Source of the DNA: Rhizophagus irregularis
Taxonomy: Eukaryota; Glomeromycota; Glomeromycetes; Glomerales; Glomeraceae
NCBI RefSeq assembly: GCF_026210795.1
Contig: NC_089437.1
Coordinates: forward strand, 3,162,001-3,226,000
Length of the DNA: 64,000 bases
Reading direction: 5' to 3'
The position numbers were made by a program, and so were the translations under genes. Position 1 is the stretch's first letter. Every line of letters starts with the position of its first letter. The notes under the pieces are model-generated. The model saw only the letters and a program-made list of their open reading frames with translations, was not told where the DNA came from and searched no databases. This document shows positions 12,658 through 25,545 of this stretch, piece by piece.

Positions 12658-13335
12658 ATGAGTTCTTCAGACAAGAATATTTCAATAGATTCTCAATCAA
12701 ATGAATCAACAACCAAAGAAAAGCGATTCTCGATAGTTTTGAAAGTAAGTTGGAACCTTCACACAACTTTATAAACTCCTTATTCATTCGACTGACATTA
12801 TGCTATAGAATTTGAGTCTGAATGACTTCAAAAATATTGGTAAAATTCCATGCGCCCGTAAAAGTTTCTTGTACGGAATTGGCGGAGGAACAACCATTGG
12901 CGCATTAAGATTTTTACAGAAAGGTTTGGTCAACTCTGATTTCATGGTACGCTTAGTACTGTACAAAATAAATCAAGTGTACTATATTAAATTAGGGTGT
13001 AATTATGATAATTACAGGTAGTGTTCTCTCGGCTTCAAATTGGGCTGTTGGATCGTTCTGTATGATCTCAATTGGAACATGGTGATAATATCTTTGCAAT
13101 CTTAAGACTTTTTTTTTTCTTATTTTATATTTTATTTATTTTATTTGTTTATAATATTTCTTGTTGGATATTTATAATTGTTTATTGTAATAATAGGGAA
13201 TATTGTCGTATTAAACGACAGCTCCAAAACGACAAACTTAAGATAGTTGTAGAACAAATCAACGAGTTAAATAGGAAGAAAGCTCAGGCTAAAGCAACAG
13301 AAAAGGCCAAGCAAGTAGACACAAATATAACTTGA
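12658..13335 (+). CDS. COX20: Cytochrome c oxidase assembly protein COX20
   Basis: Four exons, 12658-12744, 12809-12923, 13018-13081 and 13197-13335, give 134 residues. The family hallmark IPCARKSFLYGIGGG...LRFL is in exon 2. The second conserved block SASNWAVGSF...TW|EYCRIKRQ spans exons 3 and 4. Two hydrophobic segments (residues about 45-65 and 75-90) match the two-helix inner-membrane topology. A charged Lys/Gln-rich tail follows. COX20 (FAM36A in animals) chaperones the newly made mitochondrial subunit Cox2 in the inner membrane. The donor after 12923 was preferred over the one after 12946 because it restores the family spacing between the two conserved blocks. The gene is divergent from CCT4. 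Confidence 0.9.
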
Positions 13336-14371
13336 TGATTCATTCACGTTTACTATTTGTTATTACTAAATTAGCAAAAAAAAGTCGAATTTTTTATACC
13401 TTTTGTAAGAAATTTATCAAGGATTTCCCGTTATATGGATTCTCGATCATATTCTTGGGAATCTTTTCGTTGAGATACATACAATACGACGCGTTATTGT
13501 ATTAAAGCAATGATCGATCATTTCTAAAAAAAGGAAGATTTTTCTCCCAAGTTTAAAACACCTACCCAATTTTTTTTCTTTTTTATTTATAAAATACAAA
13601 TTCCAAATGGCGATGTTTATTTGCACCATTCATTCCACATTAGGATGTATGTTTTCCCTGTAAAAAAGTAGGATCTCGTGATTTTCTCCTTATTCCTAAA
13701 AAAAAAGATTATTAATGTGCGAGATTTATCTAATTATTGATTGCAAAACTTGTTTATGAGTATCTATATTTATAAAAAGAAATTAATGAACGAAATATAT
13801 GGCGTATTGACAGGAGTTAATCAGTAATTGTGCCTTCACAATTATTAACGAGATGAGGCGGTAGATAATGAGTCAACTTTGGTAAGAAGTTGGAGTGCAT
13901 CGAGAGCGCGTTGATTGGGATATTATCACGTGAATTTATGTACAATGTTTAACAAAAAAACTAGCTGGGAGAAGAACGTTGCAGAAATTTATCTTATGAC
14001 GTCTAACTTTTTTTTTCAGTTACATAAAAGGGGGTCATCGAGAAAAATGCTTAAATCTCTTCTTTTTGTTTCTTATTCAAAATATCCTAAGTGTTCAACT
14101 GTTATATCTATCGATAGTGATATCGTTAAAGGCTGCTCCAACTAATTTCTTTTTTTTTTCGATACAAAGTTCGTTGCCTTTAACTTGATTTTCATCGAGA
14201 CCTTTTCTATAAAGTTGATGTGACTCACGTAACGTGGTACTCACTGTTTCAACTATCCTTTGGTATAGGCACTTAATTTTAATTAGTAATACCCATTTTC
14301 GCCCCGCTTTCACGCATTTTTGTCCCTAATACTACCACAATTTTGGCACACTTGGGTGTGTGCCTTACTGA
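13336..14371. promoter_or_regulatory. Intergenic region with likely promoter of the WD40 gene
   Basis: No convincing coding sequence is seen. It contains an AP-1/GCN4-like TGAGTCA at 13869-13875 and an E-box CACGTG at 13927-13932, both upstream of the WD40 gene. These are consensus matches only. A short first exon of the WD40 gene may also lie here, because the open frame beginning at 14372 has no ATG before 14756. Confidence 0.35.
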
Positions 14372-17349
14372 CATTTACCCATCCTGGAACGCGACTCGCA
14401 ACTTGGAAGGACTAGTAGCAGAGGCAATTCAGTCAATAACGACACACATCAACTTTCGTTACGAAGATTATTAGAAAGTGCTTCTGCTGCAGTCACTCAG
14501 ACTTCTTCACACACACTGCTTAGCAACTTTGACGAAGATCAAGTTCCTTTACCTTTCTCTTTTGCTTCGTCATCACACATTACTTCTCCTTCGAACTCAA
14601 GTTCTTCTTTTCCTACGGACGAACTACGAAGTCAGACAAGTGGTTATCACCCTCGAGACGAAGTAGACGACTATCTTCAAGCTAGTGACTCTGATTCGGA
14701 GTTACGTTCACCTAAACGTTTGCGACTCGAAGAGCTTACAGAAAGACAACCAACAATGAGGATCAACCAAAATGAAAATGGTGTAGGAGGTAGCACTAAC
14801 GGCGTTTCTCTTAATAGTAATGGAGATTCTCAGAATGCAACCAATGGTCAAGCATTGACTAGTAATAGAATACAAAGAGCTCGGCGACAAGAGTTGGTTA
14901 GGCTAATGGTTCAAGCAATGCAAGACATGGGTTATAGGTATGCTTGTATATTTTGATTCCTTGTGATCTCTTGAATAATAAATTCATTTTAATTTTTTTA
15001 TAAAATTTTTTTAAGTCAATCTGCTGTCACACTTGAAAAAGAGTCTGGATTTCCACTTGAAAGTGCTGCAGTTGCGAAATTCAGGGATGGTGTCTTGAAG
15101 GGAGATTGGACTTTAGTAGAAAGTCTTTTCCCAACCTTGGAGTTAGATCAAAACAAAGATGTCGTGGTAAATTTTATGAATTAATTAATTTATAAATTCT
15201 TGCTATAATTTTAATAAATTATAATTTAATTTCTTTCAGGTTGTGAGATTTTTGATCCGTCAGCAAAAATATCTTGAATTACTAGAAACGCGACATATTA
15301 AGAAAGCTTTAATTGTGTTGAGGAATGAACTTGCTCCACTCGATTTTAACTCGGAAAGACTTCATTCCTTGTCAAGGTAAGTTGTGTTAATTGAAACTTA
15401 TAATAATTAATAGACTATAAACCTTAATATTTATGAATCTTTCTTTCTACCTATAATAGTTTTATGATGTGTAGTAATGCAGAAGATTTAAGACGCAGAG
15501 CTGAGTGGGATGGCGCAAAAGGAACATCGCGCCAAAAATTATTAGCTGAAATTCAAAGTATTTATACATATTATTATTATTATTTAAAAAAAAAATATCA
15601 TCTTTTTTTTCAAATGTTTAACGAATTAAATTTTTAGAATATATTTCACCTTCAATCATGGTTCCTGAACACCGTCTCGAGACATTGTTAGAACAAGCAA
15701 CTACTTTGCAACGCATATCCTGTCTTTATCACAATTCAAGCGAATATATTTCGCTATATTCCAACCATGTTTGTGACAGGTATTATAAAGCATTAATTAT
15801 TATTATTATTATTATTTATGACATTTTTCTTATTTATCATCATTTTTTTTTTAATAAAATAAAAAAAAAATAAATAAAATAATTAGATCGCAATTTCCTT
15901 CAGTTACTACCCACATTTTCAGACACCATTCTGATGAAGTTTGGTATGTTGCTTTCTCTAATAATGGGAAATTCCTTGCTTCTGCATCAAGAGACAAGAC
16001 AGCTATCATATGGAGCCTTGAAGTATGAATTGTCAATATGAAATTTAGCAATAAGCTTATTTTCTATTTGTAAAAATTTATTTTTCGTTTGACTAACATA
16101 AATCTTATATATCAGACCTGGGATAAAGTTCATGTGCTCAGTGATCATACTGATTGTGTGTCCTTTTTGTCTTGGTCTCCGGATGATACAAAAATCATAA
16201 CTTGTGGTCAAGATAATGTCTTAAAACTTTGGAGTGTGGAGGTAAAAAAATTTTTTACCAAATAATTGAATAAATCCGACAAGTTAATTAATGATAATCA
16301 TAATATAGTCGGGTAGTTGTTTAAGTACCATGAAAAAACATGAAGAACCGGTAACTGCATGTGCTTGGCTCCCAGATGGAAAATGGTTTATTTCTGGAAG
16401 TCAGGATAAGAATACTTATTTATGGGTAAAATTAATTTAACTTGATTGTCATAATTGTTACCTTTTTATACATATATTTACAATTTTTTATATTAGAATT
16501 TAGACGGTACAACAATTCATAAGTGGCCTGGTGCGCGAATAGCAGATTTAGCAATTAATAAAGAAGGAACTAGAATGGTGGCAATTTGTCATGATAACAA
16601 GATACACATATATGATCTTATAACAAAAAAGGAAGAAGCGTACGTAAAAAAAAACAAATGATATATAATTTTTTCGGCGTAAAATTTTTTTTCACTCCAT
16701 TATGATATCTAATATAGGACAATGGAAGAAAATGCAAAACTCACCTCAATTTGTCTATCGAGTGATTGCAAATATGCTTTAGTGAATCTATCCACAAAGG
16801 TAGGACTATTTAAAAAAAAAAAGTTATGAAGAAGGATGGTTATTTAAAGAGGATATTATCTTCCAATTTAGGAAATTCATTTATGGGATATTGACGAAAG
16901 GCGAATTGTGCGAAAATATTTGGGCCAGAAGCAAGGGAAATTCGTTATACGATCTTGTTTTGGTGGAATAGATCAGGGATTTATTGTTAGCGGAAGCGAA
17001 GGTTTCGTATAATCTTAGAGCGGTTTATGTTCTGAATAAAGGTGTGACACTATTGAATTATAATAATCATTTTTAGATTCGAAGATTTACGTTTGGCATC
17101 GAGAACATGCAGATTTGATAGAAACATTATCTGGGCACAAAGGAGCAGTTAATAGTGTTAATTGGAGTCCAGTCAATCCGTACATGTTTGCTTCTGCGGG
17201 AGACGACAATACTATTCGAATGTTAGTTTTATTTAACTAAGTTCTCAAAAGTTTCTTTATTTCTTATTAAATATTTTCTATATATAATTATTTGTAGATG
17301 GGGACCACCTGGTTCTGCTGATCATAATGGAAAAATGAAGACACCATGA
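14372..17349 (+). CDS. WDR26/Gid7-like LisH-CTLH-WD40 protein (GID/CTLH E3 ligase subunit)
   Basis: At least 13 exons are readable. Early ones are 14372-14937, 15016-15166, 15240-15376 and 15460-15557, and the last ends at TGA 17347-17349. The frame is open from 14372 but the first ATG is at 14756, so the true start is either 14756 (about 545 residues) or in an upstream exon. A Ser/Thr-rich acidic N-terminus precedes a LisH helix pair (RQELVRLMVQAMQDMGY) and a CTLH region (FRDGVLKGDWTLVESLF...LIRQQKYLELLE). A beta-propeller follows, with repeats such as DEVWYVAFSNNGKFLASAS..., DCVSFLSWSPDD, and GAVNSVNWSPVNPYMFASAG. This order is that of WDR26/Gid7, which joins GID/CTLH ubiquitin-ligase modules into the supramolecular complex and recruits substrates. 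It is convergent with IMP1. Confidence 0.9.
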
Positions 17350-17875
17350 TCATGCATTAATGATTTATGCAGTTATGCAAATCCGTACATTACTTTCCGA
17401 AGCTTTGTACGGCTTTTGCGGATTTGCATTAAACACACTTCCGCAAAAGTTAAATTTAAGTTACTGCGTGCCCGACGCGCGTGTTTTTGTTGGTGTAAAG
17501 AATGGATTTTATATTCGAAAGATCCGAGATAACGTCTTCATTTTACATCATTTTTAATTAATTATTTTCCTTTTTTTTTTGTGTAGATAGTGATCCTATA
17601 TGCTTCTGATCTGGAGCTTTTGGCTTTTTTCTAGAAGCATTTGAGATCGTTGTTTTTAGATTATATATAAAATCAATTCCATTTTTCTTTCTTTAAGTTG
17701 ACTTCTTTGCAAAATATATACTGTAATTCCAAAATATTGTATATTTTTTTTCAAGATGTTTATTTCTTTTCTATTGTTAAGATAAATAGGAATTTTTTTT
17801 CAAATTCCTATAAATTGAATGTAAATTATACTGTCACTAGACGTAAATTTACAATTATGAAATTTTGAATTTTCT
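17350..17875. other. 3' intergenic region between convergent WD40 gene and IMP1
   Basis: No gene is supported. An imperfect hairpin lies at about 17374-17432, with arms ATGCAAATCCG and CGGATTTGCAT. It may be a short MITE remnant or lie in the 3' UTR of the WD40 gene. Confidence 0.45.
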
Positions 17876-18662
17876 TTATTCATCTTGGAGAGGAATCATT
17901 CCATTCTTTATCCAACATGTCTGAGGCCAAATCTAATGACATATTATAATTAGTTAAATTATAATATAAAAATAATCACGAACAATAAATATGAAAAAAT
18001 TAGATTTTACTCTCGCAAATACTCTCCCTCTAATCAAAGCATAAGGCACCGGACCATAACTTCTAGAATCTGTTGAATTACTCATATTGTCGCCTTGTAA
18101 CCAAACGTGGCCACGGGGAACCTGTTAAAAAAAAAGAAAAAAAAAATTTAAACCAAATTAATTAATGGATACTTTTAATAAAATAAATATGCTTATCTAA
18201 CTTACTATGATATATTTCCGATTTATAACTGTTGGATCAATGCAAATACGATCTCCCGGCTAAACAAAAACGTTAAATAATTAATTTAAGAATATCTAAA
18301 TAATATTCTTTTTAATGAGTTTACCATTCCTAATATCCTTTTACAAACGGCTCTCCAAGGATTTGTAGGAGATATGCAAACTACTACATCTCCTATTTCA
18401 AGGCGTTTTAATTTGGGGCTGAAGTGTTCCAAGACTACAATATCTCCAATCATGTTGAAAGTTGGAAGCATTGAAGGCCCTATACACTGACATTTTTTGA
18501 AAAGTAGGTAAAAACGTAATTTTAATAATGGTTTATAAGGGATAATATTACCATTGTAACTTCCGTTACATGTTCTCCTATAAGATGGACAAAACAAGCA
18601 AATTTTATTGCCCATTCAATTTTTTTGAAAAAAGATCGACCGAAAGGTATGATAAATGGCAT
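17876..18662 (-). CDS. IMP1: Mitochondrial inner membrane protease subunit 1 (signal peptidase I family)
   Basis: Five exons on the minus strand, 18552-18662, 18325-18486, 18206-18259, 18011-18121 and 17876-17932, give 164 residues, within the usual size. The N-terminal segment (about residues 10-37) is hydrophobic and ends EHVTEVTM. The catalytic serine is Ser42 in GPSMLPTF. The general-base lysine is Lys86 in CKRI. The box E motif [17 protein letters not shown] follows, and PGD starts exon 3. IMP1 is a Ser/Lys-dyad protease of the mitochondrial inner membrane, facing the intermembrane space, which removes bipartite sorting signals from imported proteins. The HLIGEHV...CIGPSMLPT context favours IMP1 over IMP2. 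No frame break is seen. Confidence 0.92.
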
Positions 18663-19590
18663 ATTTTTTTAAAATTTCGAAAACGACGAAGCGAATTTTT
18701 TTAGATTGTACACTAATCTTGTAATACAGTATGAATGCTTTTCCATATATGGCATTAATGCAACTTATTGGGGCAAAAGTATCGATCTTGATACTGTAGA
18801 TTTGCGGTACTTGATAGAATACCATAGAATTTTCTCGATAGAGCGGTAACGTAACACTGCATTTTATCGGTATTCTTCTTAAGTGCATTTTATACTTTTT
18901 CTTTTTGGTAATTTAGTTCGAAAAGTCTAGTTTTTGTAAATTTATTTATACTTACTGATATAAGTTTTCTTTAATAAGATTCATTTTGAACCCATATTTT
19001 AAGTTGGTGCAATAAATACGTTAAAAGAAGAAATATTAACAAAATTATTTAAAGTATGTTGAGATGGGATACGTATTTGATTTATCTTAAGAAGAGCAGT
19101 TTGTGACAGCCACAGTAATAATATGCTGTAAACCTATGGCCATGTGAAATGGCACAGTGAGAGAATTAAAATAAGAAAGTTAAAGAGATTTAGATAGGAT
19201 AAGAAATGTAAAAAATAAAAATACTATAGAAATTGAAGAATGGTACGCCTGTAGAAGGGAGATCGTAAGAGATTAAGTTTTCTCGCCACTTAATAATTAA
19301 ATACTTCTCTATTTTCCGGTTTCTTTCAAAAGAATATAAATTCCATCAACATTTTCTCTTATCCCTACATCACAAAACTCCTGCTTCGATGTTTTAAATG
19401 ATTTTATCGATGATGTAACTTCCGCTATATTTGCAGAATTATAATTTTTCCATATAGAGTTTGCTTTATTCTTAATAATGAAGCTAAATTAGAACCAGAA
19501 GAGTTTGGTTCAAAAAATATTGTAGCAAGTGCTGAACATTCACCGCTAAATACTTTTTTATTTAAGAAATTTAATCCAAGAAGCAAAGAA
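18663..19590. other. Intergenic region, no gene seen
   Basis: The 90-codon open stretch at 18616-18888 on the minus strand is the extension of IMP1 exon 1 into its upstream region. Nothing else is recognisable here. Confidence 0.45.
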
Positions 19591-20110
19591 GCAAAGTATC
19601 AAATTTTTCATTAGTTCTTTTATCAAAAACATAAAAGTATTTGTCATAAATTAAAGTCCCTCTCTATACTGTGCTTTCTGTAAAAAAAATAACCCAGTTT
19701 GCCATCAAAATCTGGTCGAAGATGGTATAATTCTGGGATGCTTATTTCCTTTGGTACTTGAAAGTTGGTACAGTCACTTAATACACGTTTCTAAAGGCAT
19801 AAAAGGCTTAATTAATAAATATTTCAGTTAAAGAGACTCAACTTTTGTTTTTTTAACCATAATTATAGTAATAAAATTGCCGATGGAAATTTTTTCTTCA
19901 GAGAAATGCGGCTTAAATTTAAAGAATCTGTACACTTTGGGATCAGTGGTTTGGTTTTTCGAAGTCGTATGACTTTGATGATCACTATTAATCGTTTCTT
20001 GATCTATTACATTTTGGATTTGTGCATTAGTTAGTTTTGAAATCTCAGTTGCGCTCCTGATTTTATCTATACCAACTCCACTTTTTCCGAACTACATGAG
20101 AAGTTTCCTT
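19591..20110 (-). pseudogene. Degenerate unrecognised coding remnant
   Basis: Read on the minus strand, two patches look like once-coding sequence. About 19870-20110 contains a Ser/Thr/Gln-rich hydrophilic run starting KSGVGIDKIRSATEISKLTN. About 19640-19800 encodes PELYHLRPDFDGKLGYFFYR before a stop. They may be exons of one dead gene. I do not recognise the family. Stops and lost frames make a functional gene unlikely. Confidence 0.25.
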
Positions 20111-22992
20111 GCCCAAAGAGTCTTCTTGTATATATATATATATATATATATTGCAAGTTACACTACTTGGTAGTGGGAATTCATATTTTATTAATTACTC
20201 AAAAACATACATATTAATAATACTTGAAATTTTAATATGTAATAACATAAATACTACAGAATATATATTCAAAATTTCATAGTTCTAGCTTTCATACAAC
20301 TATATTAATTAAAAAAAGAAATTTAATAATTGCTACATTACATGCTTGAAATTTTAATGTGATAATATTAAGGTTGCCTGCCTAAACCTCTCCAAAATCA
20401 TATGTTTAGTTCACCAAGATTTTACTATAAATTTATTATAGTTTTGGCAAGATTTCAGCAGTTTCAGCATTTATAATAGGTTTTGTCAAGCAAAGTTTTG
20501 CTATTTAATGTTCATTGAGATATAACTTTGAAAAATGTTTTTTATATAAATATTTTTTTTTTTTAAAAAAAAATATATACTAATAATATAAATGAATTAA
20601 TTTATGAATCCTCTTCTTTTTAAAAATTGATAATGAATTTAGCATTTTGCTAACTTGCCAAAACCCTTTAGTTTTTCCAGTAACCTTAAATAATATAGAT
20701 TTTAATAGCATTTCATTTTTTAGATACATACACCAGTTGAATGATGCCAAATCAGAGACCAATTAGATGATCGAATTCCATCCGATTGGTCCCTATTTTT
20801 TTTCAATTTTCATCAATCGGTAAACCTTATTTTTGACCAAGTACATTCATTAGTAGATGAGACTCAAGACGAAAAATGTTGAATTTGGTCATTCGTATGC
20901 CATTTTGCTGATAGGTGGAGAAATCCTGTAAAAATCATAGAGGAATTTGACTCTATTTTTTTATTTTTGATATTTTCATAATGATAATACTATAGTTTAT
21001 ATCAGGATTAGTTTTGTAATTTGTTTGGTTTAGACTACGAAGTTCAGAGGGCTAAGAAAAAGTTCAATGTAATCTGAACTACACTTATATAGCCATATAA
21101 CTACCCAACTGTGCACATATAAGATTTCTTTAAGGAAATGATAAGTGGTTTATTTTGTTTAGTTAGTCTTAGTTAATTCTCTTATGTACTTATATATATT
21201 TGTAAAACTTTGACTTTTTTTTTAATAAATATACAGCAGTTAGCAAAAAAAAAAAGATAAATTTATAACAATAAGAAATCTTCTGATTGCATACATTTTT
21301 ATTTAAAAATATTTAATATTTTACAATAATTTCACTTAATAGTTTAAATTTATTAATTTTTAAAAATACAAAATCAGAAATACTACTAATACTTAATGTT
21401 CTGCATATAGAGCTTTCTTTGAACAGATAAAATCCTAGGATTTATCTAGATTATCCTATTATTCAAATTTGTATCTAGTTAATTTTAACCAGATATTCAG
21501 ATTTAAGAATTTACAAATGAATAAATTTTAGATTATCTGAATTATCTGAATTATTCTATAATAATTAACATTTATGTTACACATATAAATATTTAGTATT
21601 ACTGTATTACTTTAAAAAACATTTTTTTTATTCTAAAACAAAGAAAAAAAAAATTAACAAAGAAATACTTTGAAGTTTAAATATTATTTCTAAATATGCT
21701 GTAATAAACGGTTGAATATCAAATATGAAAAGATGATAAAATTCAGTCACCAAATATAATTGCCAAATATTAAGAACAAACAAATTAATTATGAATTGGC
21801 GTAGATGGATGAATGATTAGCCGAAAAGGATAAACATTTAGAAAGAGTAATGATCTACATGATGTAATATTTATCGAATGATTAACAAGGAACCAATAGA
21901 TTGAGTAGGGAGTCGATCAATTGCTGCTTAGCAACCAGTTTGTTGAGTTCAACAATAAGAACAATTAGAAAGAATAATTATAAGCCACAAAAGGTAAATC
22001 ATATAAAATGGAGGGATAGCGGATTAAAGGAACACGCACAATGAAAATACATAAAAACAATATTATAAAACATATTATAAAAGATAATATAAAAGATGAT
22101 ACGAAAAGATATAAGCCACAAAAGATAGAATATAATATATTAAAGATAGAAACATATTGGAAGAAAGTATATTAAAAGATGGAACATAAAAAGATAACAT
22201 GCAACATATTAAAAATAGAAATATATTGAAAGATAGTGTATTAAAAAAGATGGAACATAAAAGATAACATATTAAAAAAAACATATATAAAAAGATAACA
22301 TATTAAAATAGAAGATACATGCATATTAAAAATAGCATATTAAAAGATAGTGTATTTAAAATATAGATAACATATTAGAAAGATAGTACAAAGATAATAT
22401 GTAAAAAGAACATAAAAGATAGTATATAGATAGCACATATTAGAATAGAAAGTATCATAAAATTTGTTTAAATAGAGAGCAGAATTCAAAGCGAATTCCA
22501 CAGTTATTTAGTTAGACAGTTTGGAATAACTCAATAAAAATATAAGTTTCATTTAATTATTTGTTAGTGAAGTTTAATATTAATTAAAGGTAATAGGTTC
22601 GCTCTAAACTTTAATTAATGTTTGCTTAATTAATTTTAATTGAATAAAATGAAAATTTTAAGATGAATTAAATATACACTTTTGAAAAGTAATGCTTCGT
22701 AGCGAAAGCTATCGAAGTTTGAAATTAAAGGTAAAGTGGATAAAAATTGGGGAAAATTCAGAGAAGTTAAATTAAATTTTATATCGCTCGATATTTTATA
22801 TTACTAACGCTATTTACGTTGTAAACCAAGAATGTTGTTGTATATTGCTGTTATATGTTGTTGTATGTTGTTCGTTGATTATTTGCTTGTTTTATTGTTC
22901 GTTCGTTCGTTTATTTGTTCGTTCGACCATGAGAATGCCTATTCAACGTGGCAACTCTGTAAATTGATGACAGAGGAAATAGGGGGATCTCA
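20111..22992. other. AT-rich intergenic region with simple repeats
   Basis: No gene is supported. It includes a TA microsatellite at about 20131-20152 and a GATA/AAAGATA-rich degenerate tandem tract (about 22030-22440). A TTG/TTCG-rich stretch lies at 22830-22930. Confidence 0.45.
22030..22440. repeat. Degenerate tandem repeats of an AAAAGATAACATATT-like unit
   Basis: Variants of AAAGATA, ACATATTAAA and GGAACATAAAAGATAA recur about every 20-40 bp for some 400 bp. The array is imperfect and looks like an old minisatellite. Confidence 0.6.
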
Positions 22993-24045
22993 ATGCCAAC
23001 CGAAAGAACTATAGAAATACATTTACAATCTGAAGATAACTATATTGATATAATTAATATAGAAAATCTTACACTATCAGAAAATCTTATAACATCTTTA
23101 GAAGATACTAATAGTATAGAAGAGTATACAAAAAATGCGTTTGATAAACTTCTTAATATAGAAGAAGATTTAAATTTTCAAACTAAAAGTAAAGAAGGAT
23201 CAAAACTTTGAAGTTGAATATATAATTGGGAAAAACAAAAAAATTATCCAACCAATTCAAACAAGTTTATTTTTGAGTGAAATCAAAAATTAGATAATGA
23301 TGAAAATTGCACTGTGAAAATTAAAACTTCAGGTCCAACTAGTAATATTAGTTATCTTAATCGAAAACACAAAATATATGAACATTCTAAACCTTTATCA
23401 ACTATTACGCCATCCCTAAAACAGGTAAAAATTGATTGTTATACCATTTTGTCAGATTCACATTTACAAATAACATAAAATTAATAAAAATACTTGAAAA
23501 CCCTTTTTTTTGAATGGCTTATTCTAGATTTTCAACCTCTTTATCTTTTGAAATCTCCTTCTTTTTATCGATTTATTAATGCATTAAATGAAAATTTTGA
23601 ACTTCCAACTGATAAAGAATTTTGAAAAAAAATATTTAAAGTATATGGATTTTTAAAAAATAAATTTAAGCAGTATATTCATGAAAATACAACTTTGATT
23701 TCACTTACTTGTAATCTCTGAGCTTCTTGTAGTAAGCAGGGTTTTCTTGATGTTACCTGTCATTTTATTACACCTGATTTTGAAATAAGAGAAATTACTT
23801 TAGCTATTCAATATTTAGAATATCTATATACTGGAGATACTATTTAACAAACGTTAGAGAAAATTATTACTTAATAAAAATTGCAATATAAAGTTTTTTT
23901 CTGTATTACTGATAATATATCTAACATGAAAAAATGTCTTATCCAAATTGCACTGGTTAAATGAAAAAATTTTGGTATAGTAAATGCCAGTCAAATATTA
24001 GGAAAAATTGGCATTAATATTCATCCAATAGACCTTAATAAGAAT
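22993..24045 (+). pseudogene. Decayed hAT-family transposase
   Basis: An N-terminal acidic stretch (22993-23211) is followed, across stops and frame changes, by blocks typical of fungal hAT/BED transposases. These include ILDFQPLYLLKSPSFYRFIN and FLDVTCHFITPDFEIREITL, then ITDNISNMKKCL, the region holding the second catalytic Asp. Several stops sit where Trp is expected (TGA for TGG, for example in the Leu-Trp-x-Ser position near 23720), which suggests G-to-A decay. The C-terminal dimerisation domain is missing. No terminal repeats were identified. Confidence 0.65.
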
Positions 24046-25016
24046 TAATAAGTATCGGTATATGTGATATTACATTGAATATCATCTGTAATATTCTGAT
24101 ATGCATAACAAAGATTTGAGCAAATTTCAATAACCATATCGATTATCTGATATACTAGATAATCGTAGAACAATTAGTAATTCTAATTTAAGTATTTTTA
24201 TCTGTTCATTTTTAAATAATCTCTCACTAAATAAATTTTTAAGTTTTTACTTATTATTTGATAATTTTCACTAAAAATTTTTTAGTTCCGTATACTATTA
24301 AAAAAATTTTATATGAATGTAAATTTCACACAAATATAATAAATAAACTAATAATTTGTAATATAATTTTAAAATATTAGTGAGAAACTATACTTTTTGT
24401 CAAAATGACAAAATACTAAATTAAATTTATTTTGACAGACGTAATTAATTCATAGTAATTTTATAATAAATACTGAATTGGTCTATTCGCTGAAATATGA
24501 CGTAATTAATTAGCAGAGAAGTATACGAGAAACAAAGAAAATTAAATGTGGTATTTTCTATTTATTGGAATAATAGCTATATAATTTTTTTGGATTTTTT
24601 TGTCTAACTTTAAAATTTCCTGAAACAAACTGACATAATATATTATATATGAAAATGATGCAATTTCATCTTATTTCAAAAAATTCGTCTTTCTATAACT
24701 CAATATTACAGGAATTGATATTATCATCTATTGTAAAATAAAATCTTATTTTCCAATTTTTGGTTGGTTTGTACTATCTTACAAAAGCTAAATAATGCGT
24801 TTTTAGATTCTTCTTTAGGTCAATGGTATACTTGAAAAAAAATTGAATTTAGTTAGGATACATATCAGTAGTATCATCATTTAAAATAAAGCATGCCAAA
24901 ATCTTTGCTGATTTAATGTATTTGGAAGATAATGTTAATCCAAATATTTCCATTCTAATTCTCAATCGGCTAAATCAGCTAACTTGCGTTAAGACAAGAA
25001 TAAACCTTCTGGAGCA
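24046..25016. other. AT-rich spacer, no gene seen
   Basis: This is sequence between the decayed hAT remnant and the CACTA element. Some GATATATC-like palindromic words occur near 24050-24170. Nothing is coding. Confidence 0.45.
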
Positions 25017-25019
25017 TTA

Positions 25020-25220
25020 CACTGGTCAAAATTGATGCTATCGGGTACATATCGGGTACCTATATATCAGTGACTAATCAGATACATATCGGACATTTAT
25101 TATATATCGGTACCCGATATGTAACATATCAAATATGCCTAAAAATCAGATTCCCGATATCTAAACGATTAGTCACTGATATGTAACACTGAATCAATCT
25201 TACACATATCGGGTACTGAT
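25020..25220. repeat. CACTA left terminal and subterminal repeats
   Basis: Several copies of ATATCGGGTACC and its complement GGTACCCGATATGT lie within 200 bp of the left end, in both orientations. Such arrays are usual binding sites for CACTA transposition proteins. Confidence 0.8.
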
Positions 25221-25545
25221 ATGCAAAATATTTATTTATTGTATTTGTATTATATAATTCAAAGAGGTATATTAAAATTATTACTAAAAAAAGTATTTTA
25301 ATATTAAAGATAATCGTTTATTCATATAAAACCCCTTATTTTCAATTTTTCTTTATTTTTTCTGATATCACAAATAACTGACGAAAATATTAAAAATATA
25401 CATATTTTATTTTAAAATTAATTGGATTGAATGTTCAAATTAATCTTACATACAACTTTATTTTAATCAATTCGTATAAATGCTAATTGATAAGAATAAC
25501 CTAATAAAAGTATTTAATCATAATATTTAATTATTTTTATGTTTT

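Noticed and set aside
14095-14313. 72-codon minus-strand frame upstream of the WD40 gene
   Set aside because: No recognisable motif is present. It lies in the probable promoter or first-exon region of the WD40 gene and shows no supporting neighbours.
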